This document shows, piece by piece, positions 24,141-37,603 of a DNA stretch of 64,000 nucleotides. The position numbers and the translations under genes were made by a program. Source of the DNA: Talpa occidentalis (Eukaryota; Chordata; Mammalia; Eulipotyphla; Talpidae); NCBI RefSeq assembly GCF_014898055.3, contig NW_023601104.1, positions 69,113,106-69,177,105 of the forward strand. Reading direction: 5' to 3'. The first letter of the stretch is position 1. Each line of letters begins with the position of its first letter. The notes under the pieces were generated by a model. That model was not told the origin of the DNA. It worked only from the letters and a program-made list of their open reading frames with translations, and ran no database searches.

Positions 24141-25213
24141 TATTTCCCCAACTTTTGTCCTAGTGTCCTTTATTAAAAAAAAAATCTGTCTGTGGCTATA
24201 TATGTTAGATATGAGTTGTACATTTAATATACTGAAGCTCTTAATATTCATGATTTAGTAAGTGTGGTTGAGTACTACTACCTACTTGAAAGCCTAGACG
24301 TATATAAAAGTATATAATCTTGTCATTTAAAAATATACATTATAACTGTAGAGTCACTGTGACACTGAGAAGCTTTGTTTATTGTCAAGGTAAAAATATT
24401 TTAAGCACTTTGACATTTTTTAAAATATTGATGAATTAATTATATATCTTCTTGATACATAGCTAATTAAATTTTTATTCTTTCATTTTTGGAATTAAAC
24501 ATGCTATTTGTCCAAGGGGTGGTTTGTATTTAAATATTTGCTGTGTTCTTACTAATATTTCTCTAGTCCAAAGTTGTTCATAGTATATTAGTTTTGTTTG
24601 ATATAATATTTAATTGGCAGTTTTTTTCCTGCTCTCTAAATTGTCTTTATTTTTTGCTTTGAGCAAGCTCATGGACTTTCTTGCATAGAATCATAAAGTT
24701 TCCTTCCTTCCTTCCCTCTCCCTTTTTTCCTTTATCTTATTTATCCTGTAGCATGTGATCTGATTGAGGAGAGAAACTTTTGTTTTTGAACTTTTGTTTT
24801 TTGGGAGACTTTTGATTACTACTTCAATTTTCTTGCCTATAATTGGACTGTTCAGGTTTTCTATTTCTTCCTGACGCAGTATTAGAATGTTCTAAGAACA
24901 TTAGACTATCTTTGGGTTTAGACTGTCTTTGGGTTTATCATTTTATTTGGGTATGCCTGTTGATAATCTAAGATATAATGTGTCACTTTTTTGCTAAAAA
25001 ATACCTTCAGCAGCACAAAATATTTTATTGAATCAGATTGACATTCCCCACCTGATCTGTGCCCTTCTATGTATGTTTTCTTCATTTGTAGAGAACCATA
25101 CCATCTTTATTGGATAACTTAAACCAGTCCCCATCATCTATATATATGGAATAATCTCTTTCAGTCATTTGATATATTTCTACCTGTATTAATTTGCTTC
25201 AGTACTTAAAAAT
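24141..25213. other. Mostly unassigned; L1-like copy at 24787-24900
   Basis: 24787-24900 repeats the L1 text found at 23571-23700 (GAACTTTTGTTTTTTGGG, GTTCAGGTTTTCTATTTCTT). It is either another L1 fragment or a local duplication. The rest is AT-rich with nothing seen. Confidence 0.5.
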
Positions 25214-25227
25214 CACAGCTTATTTTT

Positions 25228-25452
25228 GTCTGTTTGAACGAGTTTTTTAAAGAACTGGGATATAGGCCAGAGGTATGGTGGGGGGTGAGAGGATTCACTA
25301 GAGACACAGTGTAGAACAGATCTAGGCGAGACAGGAGAGGTCTGCTGCATCATATGGGTCAGTTCCCTGGCAGGGGATCGAACTCATGCTGCAGTGGCTG
25401 GTGATAGCCTGATAGCCCTTTGACTTTAACCCCTATACCACCAGGGAGGCCC
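25228..25452 (-). repeat. tRNA-derived SINE, type B, slightly shortened
   Basis: Inverted copy flanked by CACAGCTTATTTTT at 25214-25227 and 25453-25466. The segment around the CTGCTGAGGGGAGCAG motif is deleted. Confidence 0.92.
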
Positions 25453-25466
25453 CACAGCTTATTTTT

Positions 25467-26215
25467 AAAGAAGTTGAATCTCTTAGTAGTTACTATTTTA
25501 AGGTGACTTTTTATATACTCAATCAGTAACTTGATAGCGTTTCATTTCTCACTTTATTGTTTTATTTTCTGTAACTTATTTGATAGAGGATATCAAATGA
25601 AAATAATGATAGGGAATTCATTTTATGGTCTCAGCTGCATTTTTCACTTCTGCTTTGTAGCCTTATAGAACAGATTGGCATTTCAAATTGGCATGATATT
25701 GGTTCCAGTTGCAGGTGGAAATAAATGAGATTTTCTTACCCACTGCATGCAGGCACTTTCTTTTAGTACCATTGCTTTCCCATCCATGACATCAGGAATT
25801 TATTATTGCTTAACTTTTTGGAAATGATCTCTCTCAAATAAGTTTTATTTATTACCTTTCTTATGTTAAGTGCATTCTAAAATTAGATTGACAAATTAGT
25901 TTCTTATTCATATTTTTTAAAGTATTTTTTAAAACATTTGCTAATGATCAATATTTAGTTTTTCTTTTTCCCTGCAAAACTACAGCAACCTTAAATTCTA
26001 CCATAGGTGTTCAGTGTCAGTTCATAAATTGGCGGGCATCCCAGAACTGTAATTCCACTTATTATAGTATTTCATTTCATTTTTAAGATGTTATTGCCAT
26101 TTTTAGAAAATTTCGAGGTTTATTTCCTTTCCTGAGAGATGTGGTTGAATAATGGTTAATATGTTTCAAAGAAACACTACAGGTGGAGTGTGCAGGCATT
26201 TCAGCTATTTGGTTT
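25467..26215. other. Unassigned intron sequence
   Basis: Nothing recognised. Confidence 0.4.
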
Positions 26216-26219
26216 TCTT

Positions 26220-26435
26220 CTTTCTTTATTTTTTTTTAGGTTTTAATTTTTCCCCCCTCACATTATGTTTATTGAGGTAAAGTAAATTTACAATTTTGTA
26301 TATGTTCTGGGGTTTTAGGTTCAAGCTTCTACAAATGTATGCTTTCACACCCTGCCTACCACCACTGCCCCAGTAGTCCTCTCCCATATTCCATTGGGTC
26401 TTGTCCCTCTCCTATTCCCACCCCACCACCCTCCT
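26220..26435 (-). repeat. L1 3' UTR fragment
   Basis: Poly(T), then an ATTATGTTTATTGAGGTAAAG start and a CCACCACTGCCCC / CCCACCCCACCACCCTCC C-rich tail, as in old L1 3' UTRs in antisense. Confidence 0.6.
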
Positions 26436-26899
26436 TTTTTATTTGAATGCAAGATGCATTTTAGTTTCCCTCTTTAAACCCCTCTTTTAAGGGGTTAATG
26501 ATTATATGAAAATATAAAACCCATATTCAATGTCACTTTCTAAAAAGAATCTTTGTCTGCACTGTTCCTAAGACAGTTAAGCTTAATATGCAGTTGTTGA
26601 GCTATTTCTTATCCTGTGCTTTAGCATTTACCATTTTTAAAGCCATGTGTCAGAGAGAATGCTCACTTCTGAATAGTGAAATCTTAGTTTCCTAAGCTGT
26701 TATAATCTAATTTTAAATTTTGTTTTGATAAATATAATAGTAATCTTAAAATCTTTCAAGATACAGAAATTACTTTGTAAATAATAAGATACAGTGCAGT
26801 ATAGAAATTGAGAGGTAGGTTTTTGGAATTATATTACCTGGATTAATAATGCTGGGTAAGTTACTAACCATTCTGTGACTTTAATTTACTTCGTTATAC

Positions 26900-27181
26900 T
26901 GGGCCTCCCCGGTGGCACAGCGGTTGAGCGCTGGGTTGCGAAGCTGCCCACAGCCTCTGCAGCGCCGGTTCGATCCCTGGCTGCTCCCTGGCCACCGGAG
27001 GAGGGTCCCACATGGCACTCAGGCCTCTCCTGCCACCCGCTGCTCCCCTCAGCAGTGTACTTCGGTCCTTCTGCCTGCTCTGCTCCCTGCTCTGACTCTG
27101 GTGAATTCTCTCACCCTCCCGCGCTTCTAACTGTACCCTGTGCTTAAATAAATAAATAAATAAATATTTAAAAAAAAAAAA
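26900..27181 (+). repeat. tRNA-derived SINE, type A, full length
   Basis: GGGCCTCCCCGGTGG start, GTTCGATCC B box, (AATA)n tail. Duplication TTACTTCGTTATA at 26886-26898 and 27182-27194. Its ORFs (26875-27147) are SINE-derived. Confidence 0.96.
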
Positions 27182-27194
27182 TTACTTCGTTATA

Positions 27195-29205
27195 GAACAG
27201 AGAAAATAGCACCTATCATATAGGATTGTTTTGAGTACTAAATTAAATAATACAATATATGTAAGCCCCGAAATACTGAATAATAGATTCCGAAGTACAA
27301 TATCAGAAATTTAATCCCTTGGCATCTCTTTGTATTTTCTTTTTGGTCTGATGAAATTGAGAACCCTAAAAGATTGTGTCTTGCAATGTCAAGAGAATGG
27401 TGTTTTCCAAGAAAAAAGTAATCAAAGCAGTGTGCAATAATCTACTTTACTAATCTGAAAAATTTATAATACATAGTTTGATGTAAGGTTTCATTCATTG
27501 ATTATTTTCAGGAAGGAATCTGGGAAGAAGGTGTAAATTTAGCTCAGTCTGGCATTAATAGCACCTTTGATAATTCATAAGTTCCTTCTCTGTACATATG
27601 TGCTTCTCTGAGGAGAATCAAAACAAAAACAAAACAAACAAAAGAACCGAATGCTATTTCTTATGTTTTTATAACTGTTCACTGTGATTACTTTTGTACT
27701 TTTTAATCCAAATATATTGTAATTTTTGGTCAAAAGCAGATGTTAGATGGAATAGGATGAAAAGAGAAAATAGCAAATGATGGAGAAATACCAGCAATAA
27801 GAGTACAATAAAGTAGGAGGAGACATGAAAAAGCAATATATTCTATGTGTATAGATTTTTGGCCCTCATGGAGACTGCTCTTTTCAAACTACATTGTATT
27901 CAATATTGGATTTGAAAGTTCCTCTACAGGAAGAAGTTTACCTTCAAACTTTCTTATTTATTTGAACTCATGGCTAGATAGACTTAAAATGAGATTTCTA
28001 AAAGAATGTGCTTTAAGTTCAATTCTTATCATGAGTCTATGCAATATTACAAAGTCTCTCAAAATGTCAAAATTAGTATAACAATTTAAGAAACTTAATT
28101 TTTCAAAAAAATATTAGTGTGAGTGTTGAATTTGTAATTTATTGCTTCTATTGAAAAATTTGAAACTGTATTGTTAAGAACTGAATATTAAACTGTCTGC
28201 CACCTAGTGTTAATATTTGAATTACTTGGTTTGCAGGAAACATTCTTGTTAAAAACCAATCATTTTACAGTAGTCTAGTTTTGTTTGATTCCTATTTTTT
28301 ATAGTATATAGCTCTTAGTATGATTTTTTAAATGTGGTATTTAATTAATAAGTAGTGGTGAATTTAACAAATCAAAAGTCTGCAGTATCAGAAATGACCA
28401 TTTTATATCCATTACAATTTATTTAGAAATTAAATTTAAAATGTACTTTTAAAACCATATCAAGGGGAAAAGTATATTAAAACCATAATCAAAATGAACT
28501 TTTTGAAAAAGAGAAAATTTTACTGTCCACAATATTATAAGACATAAATAAGCATATGTCACCTTCAATCTCCTTAAATACATAGAGAAAAAAAAGCCAT
28601 ATAATTATCATTTGTTCCCTTCATGTTAATATTGGAAGGTTTTTGTTAAATACGTTTATCTTTATCAGCATATCTACCATAGGTATAGGAGTCAGTTAAT
28701 GCTGATACTTTCCTTCAAAGAAATAATCCCAACTGAAACTCTGATGCATTATACATTTTGTATTTGTGGCTTCTCAGACCATGCTTTAACTTTGTGATTA
28801 GATATTGCACTATAATCATTGTTTAGAACTCTGATATTCTTTAGTTTTCATAGTCCTCAACATTCCAGTTATCACTTATTACTGAAGTGTATAATCCTGA
28901 TTATCATTATTCAATATTTGCTTTTCGATTTAACTTACTTAGGTAACTATTGATAGAACTGACTCTTGCCTAAACAAAATGACAAATGGCTAGCCAGATG
29001 TCCTTGCTCATTGAAGACTTTCATTTTATAAAGTCCAATTTTATGGAAGTGATTATGTAGATAAAAGTTAAGATTTACTGTGACATAGGTTGCTTAGAAA
29101 TAAGAATTTTAGAAATATGGAAAATTAATTTTATATTACTAATTATAGTGTATGAAAAAACTATTACCGTGTAGCTTATGGAAAGTTCCTTCTGCTTCAT
29201 ATATA
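27195..29205. other. Unassigned AT-rich intron sequence
   Basis: No recognised repeat or gene; ORF 27845-28081 shows no family. Confidence 0.4.
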
Positions 29206-29206
29206 T

Positions 29207-29478
29207 AATTTTTTAAAGATTTATTTATATATGCATACGAATGCTGGGGGTAAGGCCAGAGGTGTAGGGGTTGGGGGTGAGAGGATTCATCAGAGACAGA
29301 GTGAGGAACAGAACAGGAGGAATGACTGAAATACTGCTGAGGGGAGCAGCAGGCGAGTCAGGAGAGGTCTGCTGCGCTATGTGGGTTGTTCCCTGGCTGT
29401 GGATCTAACTCATGCTGCAGCAGCTGCGGACAGCTTCATAGGTTGCGTCTTAATCCCTTGTGCCTCCAGGGAGGCCCT
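29207..29478 (-). repeat. tRNA-derived SINE, type B
   Basis: Inverted copy, tail GATTTATTTATATATGCATAC, head ending TGCCTCCAGGGAGGCCC. CTGCTTC on both sides is a candidate partial duplication. Confidence 0.9.
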
Positions 29479-29479
29479 G

Positions 29480-31480
29480 CTTCTGATAGTTAAAAAAAGG
29501 CATTGAAGGCTATTTTCTTATTACATGTTGCAAAATGATTACATTTTTATATTTAGTCTTTGACATACTTTAAAAGTAAGTTGCTTAGAAAAAGATAATC
29601 AATTTAATAAGGTATCCATGGTATCTTCTAATTATATTTGACTTTACTTAAGCTTGATTAATCAAAGGGTCATATTTATTAAAAAAGGTATGTTTTGAAA
29701 GTTTATTTCTAAAATGGATGGAAATGTAAGACAGATATATTAGGAAACTGAAGATAGGGAAGACTAATTTACTGATTATGAACATTTATGAATTCAACTT
29801 CAAACATGTTCAGTAGGTAATATAATGAGATATAATAAATTAACTATTTTTTCTACTTTAAAAAGGAAATAAAAACAAAATCTCACTATTTAAACTTACA
29901 TTGAAAGTCACATTTTTGTAAAAGTACTTGGTTATCCAAAGAAACTTATGGAATTACCGTAAAAGGACTAGTAGAGAGGGATACAACAAGTATTTATCCT
30001 TACATACTTTTCAGTTACTTTTAAAATACATACAAATTTATCAAATCTTATTTCATATATTTCTTCTCTGTTCCTATTAAAAATGACATGAATTTTAAAT
30101 TTAAAAATGTACTATTAGCAGTATGTTAATCCAGCTTTCTCTTAGTATTTACATAAGTAAGGGTTTTTTTTAAAATCCTTTATTTTTATCTTTTCAGTGC
30201 GGTTTTATTTTATATTACTTGTAAATAGAACATGTATTGGTTTTGTTGTGCATGGGAAGGAATTTGCATGGTCACTTATGTGTAATTATAATTTCTTTAT
30301 TAAAACTGTAAATATAAACCATGCTATCCTTAAGGTTTTAATCTTAACTTACAGATTTTATTTTAATTATGAATCAAGTGACATTTAAAATCCTAACATT
30401 TTGAAGTACATCAAACTCCTATTAAAGCTGATTTACAGATCTAATAAAATCTTTCAAGAGTTTTAACAACTCTTGGAAATGACATAAATCTGACTTAAAA
30501 ATTAAGTAAATCAGATTGTTGGAAGTGGTTTAAACATTTTAATACAGTCAGTTTAATGTTCATTAATTGCAGAACTGATGTATATACCAATTAACACAAT
30601 TCACACAAAAGTATCATTGCTGTACTTTCAATTTACTTCTCCTAAAATTAATGTTAGCTCACTATTGACGGTAAACTTATTTACGTATCCTCTGTAATTA
30701 ACAGCTTGGGCTTCTTGATTGGAGATCTATGAATGGAATGTAGGACTTAGGAATACTTTGTGTGATGACTATCTTTTGTTAGTGCCTTCAGACCCTCTCT
30801 TCTCCCTTCTCTACCCTGCTGTATACCCTTGACATTTTTCAGGTTATAGATTATATGGACTGCATCAATGGCTCATGATCCTTTTTTGTATGCAGGTTGG
30901 GATGGGATAGGCAATGGGTGACTTTAGCAAGAAAGCAAAGAAAGAGGGGATGTAAAGACCAAGATGTAACATATTTATTTTCACACCAAGTTGCCATCTG
31001 CTCACTGTGTCCTTCAACAGAAAGTCACCAGTCTTGAGACATCCCTTTCTGAACTATTACCTCTTTCAGGGGTGGGATTTCTTTGAACTACGCTTGTTTC
31101 TTTTGCATACAGTAGCAATTCCTTTGTGCTGCCCTGGGATACTGACCTGTCCCTTGTATTTCTGTGCATCTTCACTTCTATAAATAGTACTTATATAAAG
31201 AAAGCTTCCTCAAGTTATCCTGAGTGTGCCATCTGTTTTCAGTTGGAATCCTGTTACATGACACAAACTCAACTCAATGTATAAGATCTTTCTTGCTAGA
31301 TCGGTAGGATTTTCTGAACCCATGCTTTTTACTTGGGACTTAACCAATCATAACAAGTCCGTTTTTAATCTATTCCCCACTCCACACTCCTTCCCTCTGT
31401 TTTTGTTTTTGTTTTTTTTGTCCTGCTATTCAGTGTTCCCTGAGATGATGAATCTGTTAAGCTTTGTCTAATGGTTTTAA
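29480..31480. other. Unassigned AT-rich intron sequence
   Basis: Nothing assignable on either strand; low GC throughout except 30800-31200. Confidence 0.4.
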
Positions 31481-31503
31481 TTTATGTTCATGGTATACTT
31501 TTT

Positions 31504-31703
31504 TTTTTTAAGATTTTATTTATTTGTACATACAAGAACTGGGGTACAGGCCAGAGTTGTTGCGGGTGAGAGCAGCGGGCGAGTCAGGAGAGGTCTGCTG
31601 CGCCATGTGGGTTGCTCCCTGGCCGGGGATTGAACTCGTGCTGCAGTGGCTGTGGCAAGCTTCATAGGTTGCATCTTAACCCCTTGCACCACAAGGGAGG
31701 CCC
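31504..31703 (-). repeat. tRNA-derived SINE, type B, internally deleted
   Basis: Inverted copy with perfect duplication TCATGGTATACTTTTT at 31488-31503 and 31704-31719. About 60 bp between the GGCCAGAG and GCAGCGGGCGAG motifs is missing. Confidence 0.95.
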
Positions 31704-31801
31704 TCATGGTATACTTTTTGACAAAAACATATCATTTCCACTTTTAAGTCTGAATGAAGTGGCCCTCAATTCCTTTTGGGTTGAAAATGGACTTACAGTC
31801 A

Positions 31802-31925
31802 CTTTTTTTTTTTTTTTTAAATTTATTGAGGTGAATGACACATCACATAAAAGTAAACATGTTAAAGTGAAAAATTTGTTGTCATTTAGTATAATCATAT
31901 TTTTGTACAAGTACCATCTCTTTTT
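31802..31925 (-). repeat. Probable old L1 3' end
   Basis: Poly(T) followed by AAATTTATTGAGGTGAATGAC, a common start of L1 3' UTRs in antisense. Confidence 0.5.
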
Positions 31926-31927
31926 TT

Positions 31928-33760
31928 TTATCAATATGGTTTATTGATTTTCCTATGTTAAACCCTTGCATTCCTGGGTTAAATACTATTTGATTATGGT
32001 ATACAGTCCTTTTAATATGCTATTGAATTTGGCTTGCCAATATTTTATTGAGGATTTTTAATATCTGTGTTGATAAAAAGATAATTCTTTGTATAGTCTT
32101 TGTATAATATCTTTGTTTGGCCTTAATATCAGTAATACTGGCATCATAGTATGAGTTAGAAAGTGTTCCTCCCCGTTCTATTTTTTCAGAAGTTTTTAAT
32201 ACGTAAGGGTTTTTGTGTCAAAACATTTCTGTGTATTTTCACTTCTTTTAAATTTTAATTTTTAATTAAGGTAACATTGGTATATAGTATTTATATGATT
32301 CAGGAGTGTTGGTTCACACCTCTTCAGATGAATATTGCCACACCACACCTATTGCCAGGGCACCTGTGGTCCTCCAGCATAGTCCATTGTAGCCCTTCTG
32401 GTTGCCTCATTTCTGCAGTCAGATTTTTTTTCTCTGGATTCTGAATGTGTGAAATCATCTGATATTTGTCTTTCTGCTTCTGTCTTGCTTTGCTTACTCT
32501 AGTACCATACATGTTGCCACAAATGGCAAGAGGTGTGGTGTGTGTGTATGTGGTTTGTTTTTTTTTTTTTTAAAAGATTTATTTATTTATTTATGCAAGC
32601 ACTGGGTACAGTCAGAAGCGCAGGAGAGCGAGAGAATTCACCAGAGCCAGAGTGGGGGGGGGGGGCAGAGCAGGAAGAGGGACCGAAGTGGTACACGGCT
32701 GAGGGGAGCAGCGGGCAGCAGGAGAGGTCTGTGCGCCATGTGGGACCCTCCTCCGGTGGCCGGGGAGCAGCTGGGGATCGAACCGGCACCGCAGAGGCTG
32801 CGGGCAGCTTTGCAACCCAGCGCTCAACCGCTGCGCCACCGGGGAGGCCCTGTATGTGGTTTGTTTTTGTTTTTGTTTTTGTTTTTTGCTGAGTAGTATT
32901 CCATTATGTATCTTTTTAGTCCTCTCAACTGTTGTTGGGCACTTAAGTTGTTTCATAACTTGACTGTTGGTGTTAATTCTTTAAATGTTAGATGAAATGC
33001 ACCAGTGAAACTATTTGATTCTGGAATTTGTTGTTCTTGTTATTGGGAGGTTTTGTTTACTGATTTAGTTGCTTGTTCTGTTGTAATTTTTATTTCTTCT
33101 TGAACCTGTTTAGATAATTTGTGTGATTCTAAGAATTTGTCCATATCATCTAGGTTTGTCTACATAAATTGTTCATAGCTAGTTTTTAGTTGTTTACATC
33201 TTCTCTGTTTTTTCTTTTGTTAATTCTAGCTAAAGATTTGTTGATTTTACTGACCTTGTCAAGGAACCAACCTTTGTTTACATTGATTTTCTTAATTCTT
33301 TTCTGTTTTAATTTCATTCATGTTCACTCTGATTCCTTTGGGTTTAATTTGCTCTTCTTTTTCTAGTTTCTTAAGGCGTAACATTAAGTCTTTGATTGGA
33401 ACTCTTCTTTTTGTATTAACTACTACAATTTTCCCTTTAAGCCCTGCCTTTTCTGCATCCTATAAGTATATTTTTGCTTCATTTATCTCTTAACTATTTT
33501 TAAATTTTCCTTGTGATAGCTCCTTTGACCCATTTTTTTGTTTGTGTTAATTTCCATATATTCGTGATTTTTCCATTTTCCTTCTTGCATTGACTTCTAG
33601 CTTTACCCATTTATGGTCAGAGAGGATAATTTGAATGATGACAGGTTTTTAAAATCTACTGGGACTTGTTTTGTAACCTAACATAGTATGTTCTATCATG
33701 GAAAGTGTTCCCTAGTTTTTCCAGCTAGGCTTTGTATGGTCTGTTTTGGTCTCAACAGTA
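31928..33760 (-). repeat. L1 ORF2 with a nested L1 3' end
   Basis: ORF2 reverse-transcriptase landmarks (31928-32234, then 32970-33760) are interrupted by the 3' end of another L1 (32235-32967, AATTAAGGTAACATTGGTAT). That one in turn carries a SINE at 32563-32850. Three layers of insertion. All coding frames are broken. Confidence 0.75.
32563..32850 (-). repeat. tRNA-derived SINE, type A, full length, young
   Basis: Inverted copy with long poly(T), an unusual G run of about 12 near 32655, and a perfect 18 bp duplication TGTATGTGGTTTGTTTTT at 32545-32562 and 32851-32868. Confidence 0.97.
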
Positions 33761-36477
33761 ATCTTTTCCCCCCTGAAGTTGAGTGCTTTGTGTCAGCCCT
33801 TCAGGTAACCTCCTGATCAGAGAGAACAGACAAAAGCACAGTAATTTGCTAATGATGTTTGCTTCTCTGGAACCAGGGACCTTGGCTCTACTGGAAGGTA
33901 AATTGCTGAGCTGGGGAGGTATGGGCCAAGGGCAAGTAAAAATGCCACAAATCCTTTTTATCATTTTTAACTTCTCTTTCTCTGATTTAGCATTGCTGTG
34001 CTTTCTGTTAATCTTTAGCTTTTTCCTGACAGTTCTCACAGCTTTTGTTTATTTTCACTGTTTCTGTAGTGGAATAGGAACTCAGAGTTGTTTTCTCCAT
34101 CATTTTCCTAATGTCCTGTTCCCTCATTCACTTTTATAATTCATTTATGTCTCCTTGAGCCACTGTTAGGTAGTCGCCTTATGGATCATCTTGTTCATAT
34201 TTCTGTTACTCTGTCCTAGAGATGACAGTATCTGCTGCCTTGGGCATATTTAACCTCTTCTGAACCTTGATTTGCTTTTATAAGTTAAGGATATTGTCCT
34301 CTCCTCTTTCCCCCTTCAATGGATTTTTATGAAGCCTAAAAAGAAAATAAATATGAGAGTATTTTGTAAAGTTAATCTGTATTATCTGTTGATATGGAAC
34401 CCAATCAATTGCTTTTCTTTTGTCATTGAAATATGACTCATCAGAAGCCAGTAAGTGAAAATAAGTCAAACTGCGAGTTCTGTGAATCTATTCTTCATTC
34501 CATGTATTTTGTCAGCAAATTATGGTTAAAGCAGAAGATGCTTTATTTATTTATTTTTTATTTTTTATTACTGCAGTCTAAAATGCTTGCCCTTGAGCAA
34601 AGAAGAAAAGGAAGCAAGCTAGGGGAAAACTCATATCAGCAGACTTCTTTCTTTGACTGAATCTGAGTTTAAAAATTGGCAGTTATTTAAAGTTTAAAGC
34701 ATCAGTTGATTAAAAATCTGTACTTAGTTTTCTGCATTTTAGAGACCAGTCTTAATCTTCTGTTTTCTTTAAATGTGTATAAATCTCTGTTTTCCTGACA
34801 TAAGACCTGGATATTCTGTAAACCTTTTAAAAATATTATCCCTTTAGAGGAAAATACAATGGGAATGAGTAGGTGTACTGCAGACATATTTGTATGTCAC
34901 CATTTTTGCTGTTGATTATTGCTTTTTGTTATGTAGAGACTCTTTATATGCATGTGAAAGGCACAGCCATACTTTATGAGAAAAATATATCTTTACATTC
35001 CTTTTAAGTTGTACTTACTGCTCTTTGTTGTCATTTGACAAGGTTATTTTTTGATTATTGGTTGTTTTACATAATGTTATTTTATATTGATTTTATTTTG
35101 TTAATTTATATATTGTTATTTTACATTGTTTTACATTGAATGTTATACATTTCACATTGATTGTTTTACATAATGTTATTTTATGTAAAAATAAAGAATT
35201 ATTGCATAGACATGCCTGACTATATTTAGTGATTTGCTATCCTTTTTCAGGACTCCCCTTACCCATGCATTAATATATTAAAAGTAATTAAATATTTGAG
35301 TTTTAAATATATTCACTGTGACACACTTGACACACATTTTTGGTATATGCCATTAATGGGAGATGATGATTTGAGCATACAATGTTTTAATTTGTTTTAT
35401 AGGTAATATCTAAAATGTTTGCCAAATAAATCAACATGTGGCAATATTTTAAGATTGCAGAATATATTGGTTTATACCAGCAAAAAAACTAACTTCTTTA
35501 TTCTGTAAGAATTACAAAATTCCATGTGGATTATAAAACTACAAATTGTCCAACTTCTGGTAAGCTAGGCATTTCAAATTTGGTTTCTAGAACTAATAAT
35601 TTTCTATGAGAAATTTTCTAACAAGTACTGAGAGCCATTTTATTGTCTTAACTATTCATAGAAAAGTAAATCATGAGGAATCAAGGAGTTTTCTTCCAAA
35701 CACAGCTACTAAGGAGTGTTAAGTCTTTGTTCACTCTAAGGAAATAAATGTTTAGAAAAGTCTTACTGTAAATATGATTATCGCAGTTTCCCAAAGCCAA
35801 TAAAATAAGTATTTGGTCAGCTAATGAAAAATTCAGTCAGTGCAATTAAGCAGCTAATGTGAAGACATGAATCAGAGTTTCAGAGCTAAGTACCACTTAC
35901 AGTCATCCTGTAGGCTCAAGTGCTTTTCACTCAAGTCTCAACAGTGTCCTTTTTTGTCAAGGTAAACTTCTTTAGGAGTAGGAATATTTTGAAAACTATA
36001 TAGCCTCCTATATAGTTCAGAATTATTTTCTTGAGACACAGGTAGCAGTTTCTTTCTTTCTAAAAAGTCCATCATCTGAATCCATACTTTTTATGAAAAA
36101 TTTAATATTGTTTAAGAGAGGAATCAGGTAATTTGATCTCTGTCTGGAACACTTTGTCATTAAAACAGACAGAAAACCTGTCTTTTTATGAAAGAATTTT
36201 AACAATATGTCTATTTGGTGTTTTTATTTGGAATAAATTTGTATACAAATTGGATTTCTTATAAGATATACTTTACAACACAGGCCCAGACCCAAAACTG
36301 AGTAAATCTTTGGTCATTTGTGTTCTGTGAGCTTCTTTGCTCTTCAACTCAGGATTATTACACCATCTAGTTGGTTTCCATCCCTTTTGCAAATCTCTTC
36401 TCCATTGGAACTTTAAGTTACCACATGACCATACACAGATTTCCATCTTGAAACAACCTCTTCACTTTATTAATATT
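33761..36477. other. Unassigned intron sequence
   Basis: 33770-34260 is GC-richer and may be an L1 5'-region-like piece, but I could not place it. 34560-36470 is AT-rich with nothing seen except a hairpin at 35164-35190. Confidence 0.4.
35164..35190. other. Perfect inverted repeat (hairpin)
   Basis: TTTTACATAA, a 7-base spacer, TTATGTAAAA: a 10 bp stem. The motif TTGTTTTACATAATGTTATT also occurs at about 35062, 100 bp upstream. Probably simple AT-rich duplication without function. Confidence 0.8.
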
Positions 36478-36833
36478 AAATTCCCCTTTAGGGTTCTCTA
36501 TGTATATTATCATATCTTCTGCAAATAGTGATAGTTTTACTTCTTCTTTCCCTATTTGGATTCCTTGTATGTCTTTCTCTTGTCTTATTGCTCTGACTAG
36601 GACTTCCAGTATTATACTGAAGAGCAGTGGTGAGAGTGGACATCCTTGTCTTGTTTCCGATCTTAAAGGAAAGGTCTTCAGCTTTTCACTATTGAGTATA
36701 ATATTGGCTGTGGGTTTGTAATATATGCTTTTATCATGTTGAGGAGTGGAATGTTCCTTCTCTCCTGAGAATTTCAAGGGCCTTCATCATAAATAGTTAT
36801 TGGACTTTGTTGAATGCTTTCTCAGCATCTATT

Positions 36834-37603
36834 TTTTTTAATAATAATAAATTTTATTTTTATATTCCCCATACAATTTCAACCCCTCCATTCTGACCCC
36901 AATCCCTCCCCTCCCCCCCCCACCCCACAAAAAGTGTCTCTGGTTCATAATTTTTGTTGATTTTCACTTTCTTATAGTTATTCAATTTCCTGGTCCCTTA
37001 TTTAAGTTTTCTAGATTCCTGCTATGAGTGAGACCATCTGGTATTTTTCTTTTTCTTTCTGGCTTATTTCGCTGATCATGATCCCTTCCAGCGCCATCCA
37101 TGTTGCTGCAAATTGCATGTGTTTATCTTTTTTGAATGCTGAGTAATATTCCATGGTGTATATGTACCACATCTTCTTGATCCAGTCATCTATTTTTGGG
37201 CATCTGGGCTGTTTCCAAAGCTTAGCTATTGTAAACAGTGCTGCTATAAACATAGTGGTGCAGGTGCTCTTTGGAATTGATGTTTCTGTGTCCTTTGGGT
37301 AAATACCTAGGAGTGGAATTGCTGGATAATATGGAAGCTCTATGTTTAGTAGGTCCAGAAATCTCCACACAGCTCTCCATAGTGGTTGGACCAGTTTGCA
37401 CTCCCACCAACAGTGCAGAAGAGTTCCTTTTTCTCCACACCTTCGCCAACATTTGTTGTTGCTAGTTTTTTTAATATGTGCCATTCTCACTGGTGTAAGA
37501 TGGTATCTCATGGTAGTTTTGATTTGCATTTCACTGATTACAAGTGATGTTGAACATTTTTTCATATGCCTGTTGGCCATTTGCATTTCCTCTTCAGAGA
37601 AAC
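36834..37603 (-). repeat. Young 5'-truncated L1 nested in the L1
   Basis: Poly(T) then the ATTCCCCATACAATTTCAAC 3' UTR, then an uninterrupted ORF2 C-terminal frame of 200 codons (37011-37613, extending 10 bases past the element). It includes [12 protein letters not shown], a Cys/Trp-rich [14 protein letters not shown] and [20 protein letters not shown], the usual L1 C-terminal zinc-knuckle region. Flanked by TTCTCAGCATCTATT at 36819-36833 and 37604-37618. Confidence 0.93.

Noticed and set aside
32650..32668. G run as a possible regulatory G-quadruplex
   Set aside because: A single homopolymer inside a SINE copy; slippage is the simple explanation.
32533..32956. Overlapping 114-119 codon ORFs on both strands
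   Set aside because: Explained by a SINE and its flanking simple repeats.
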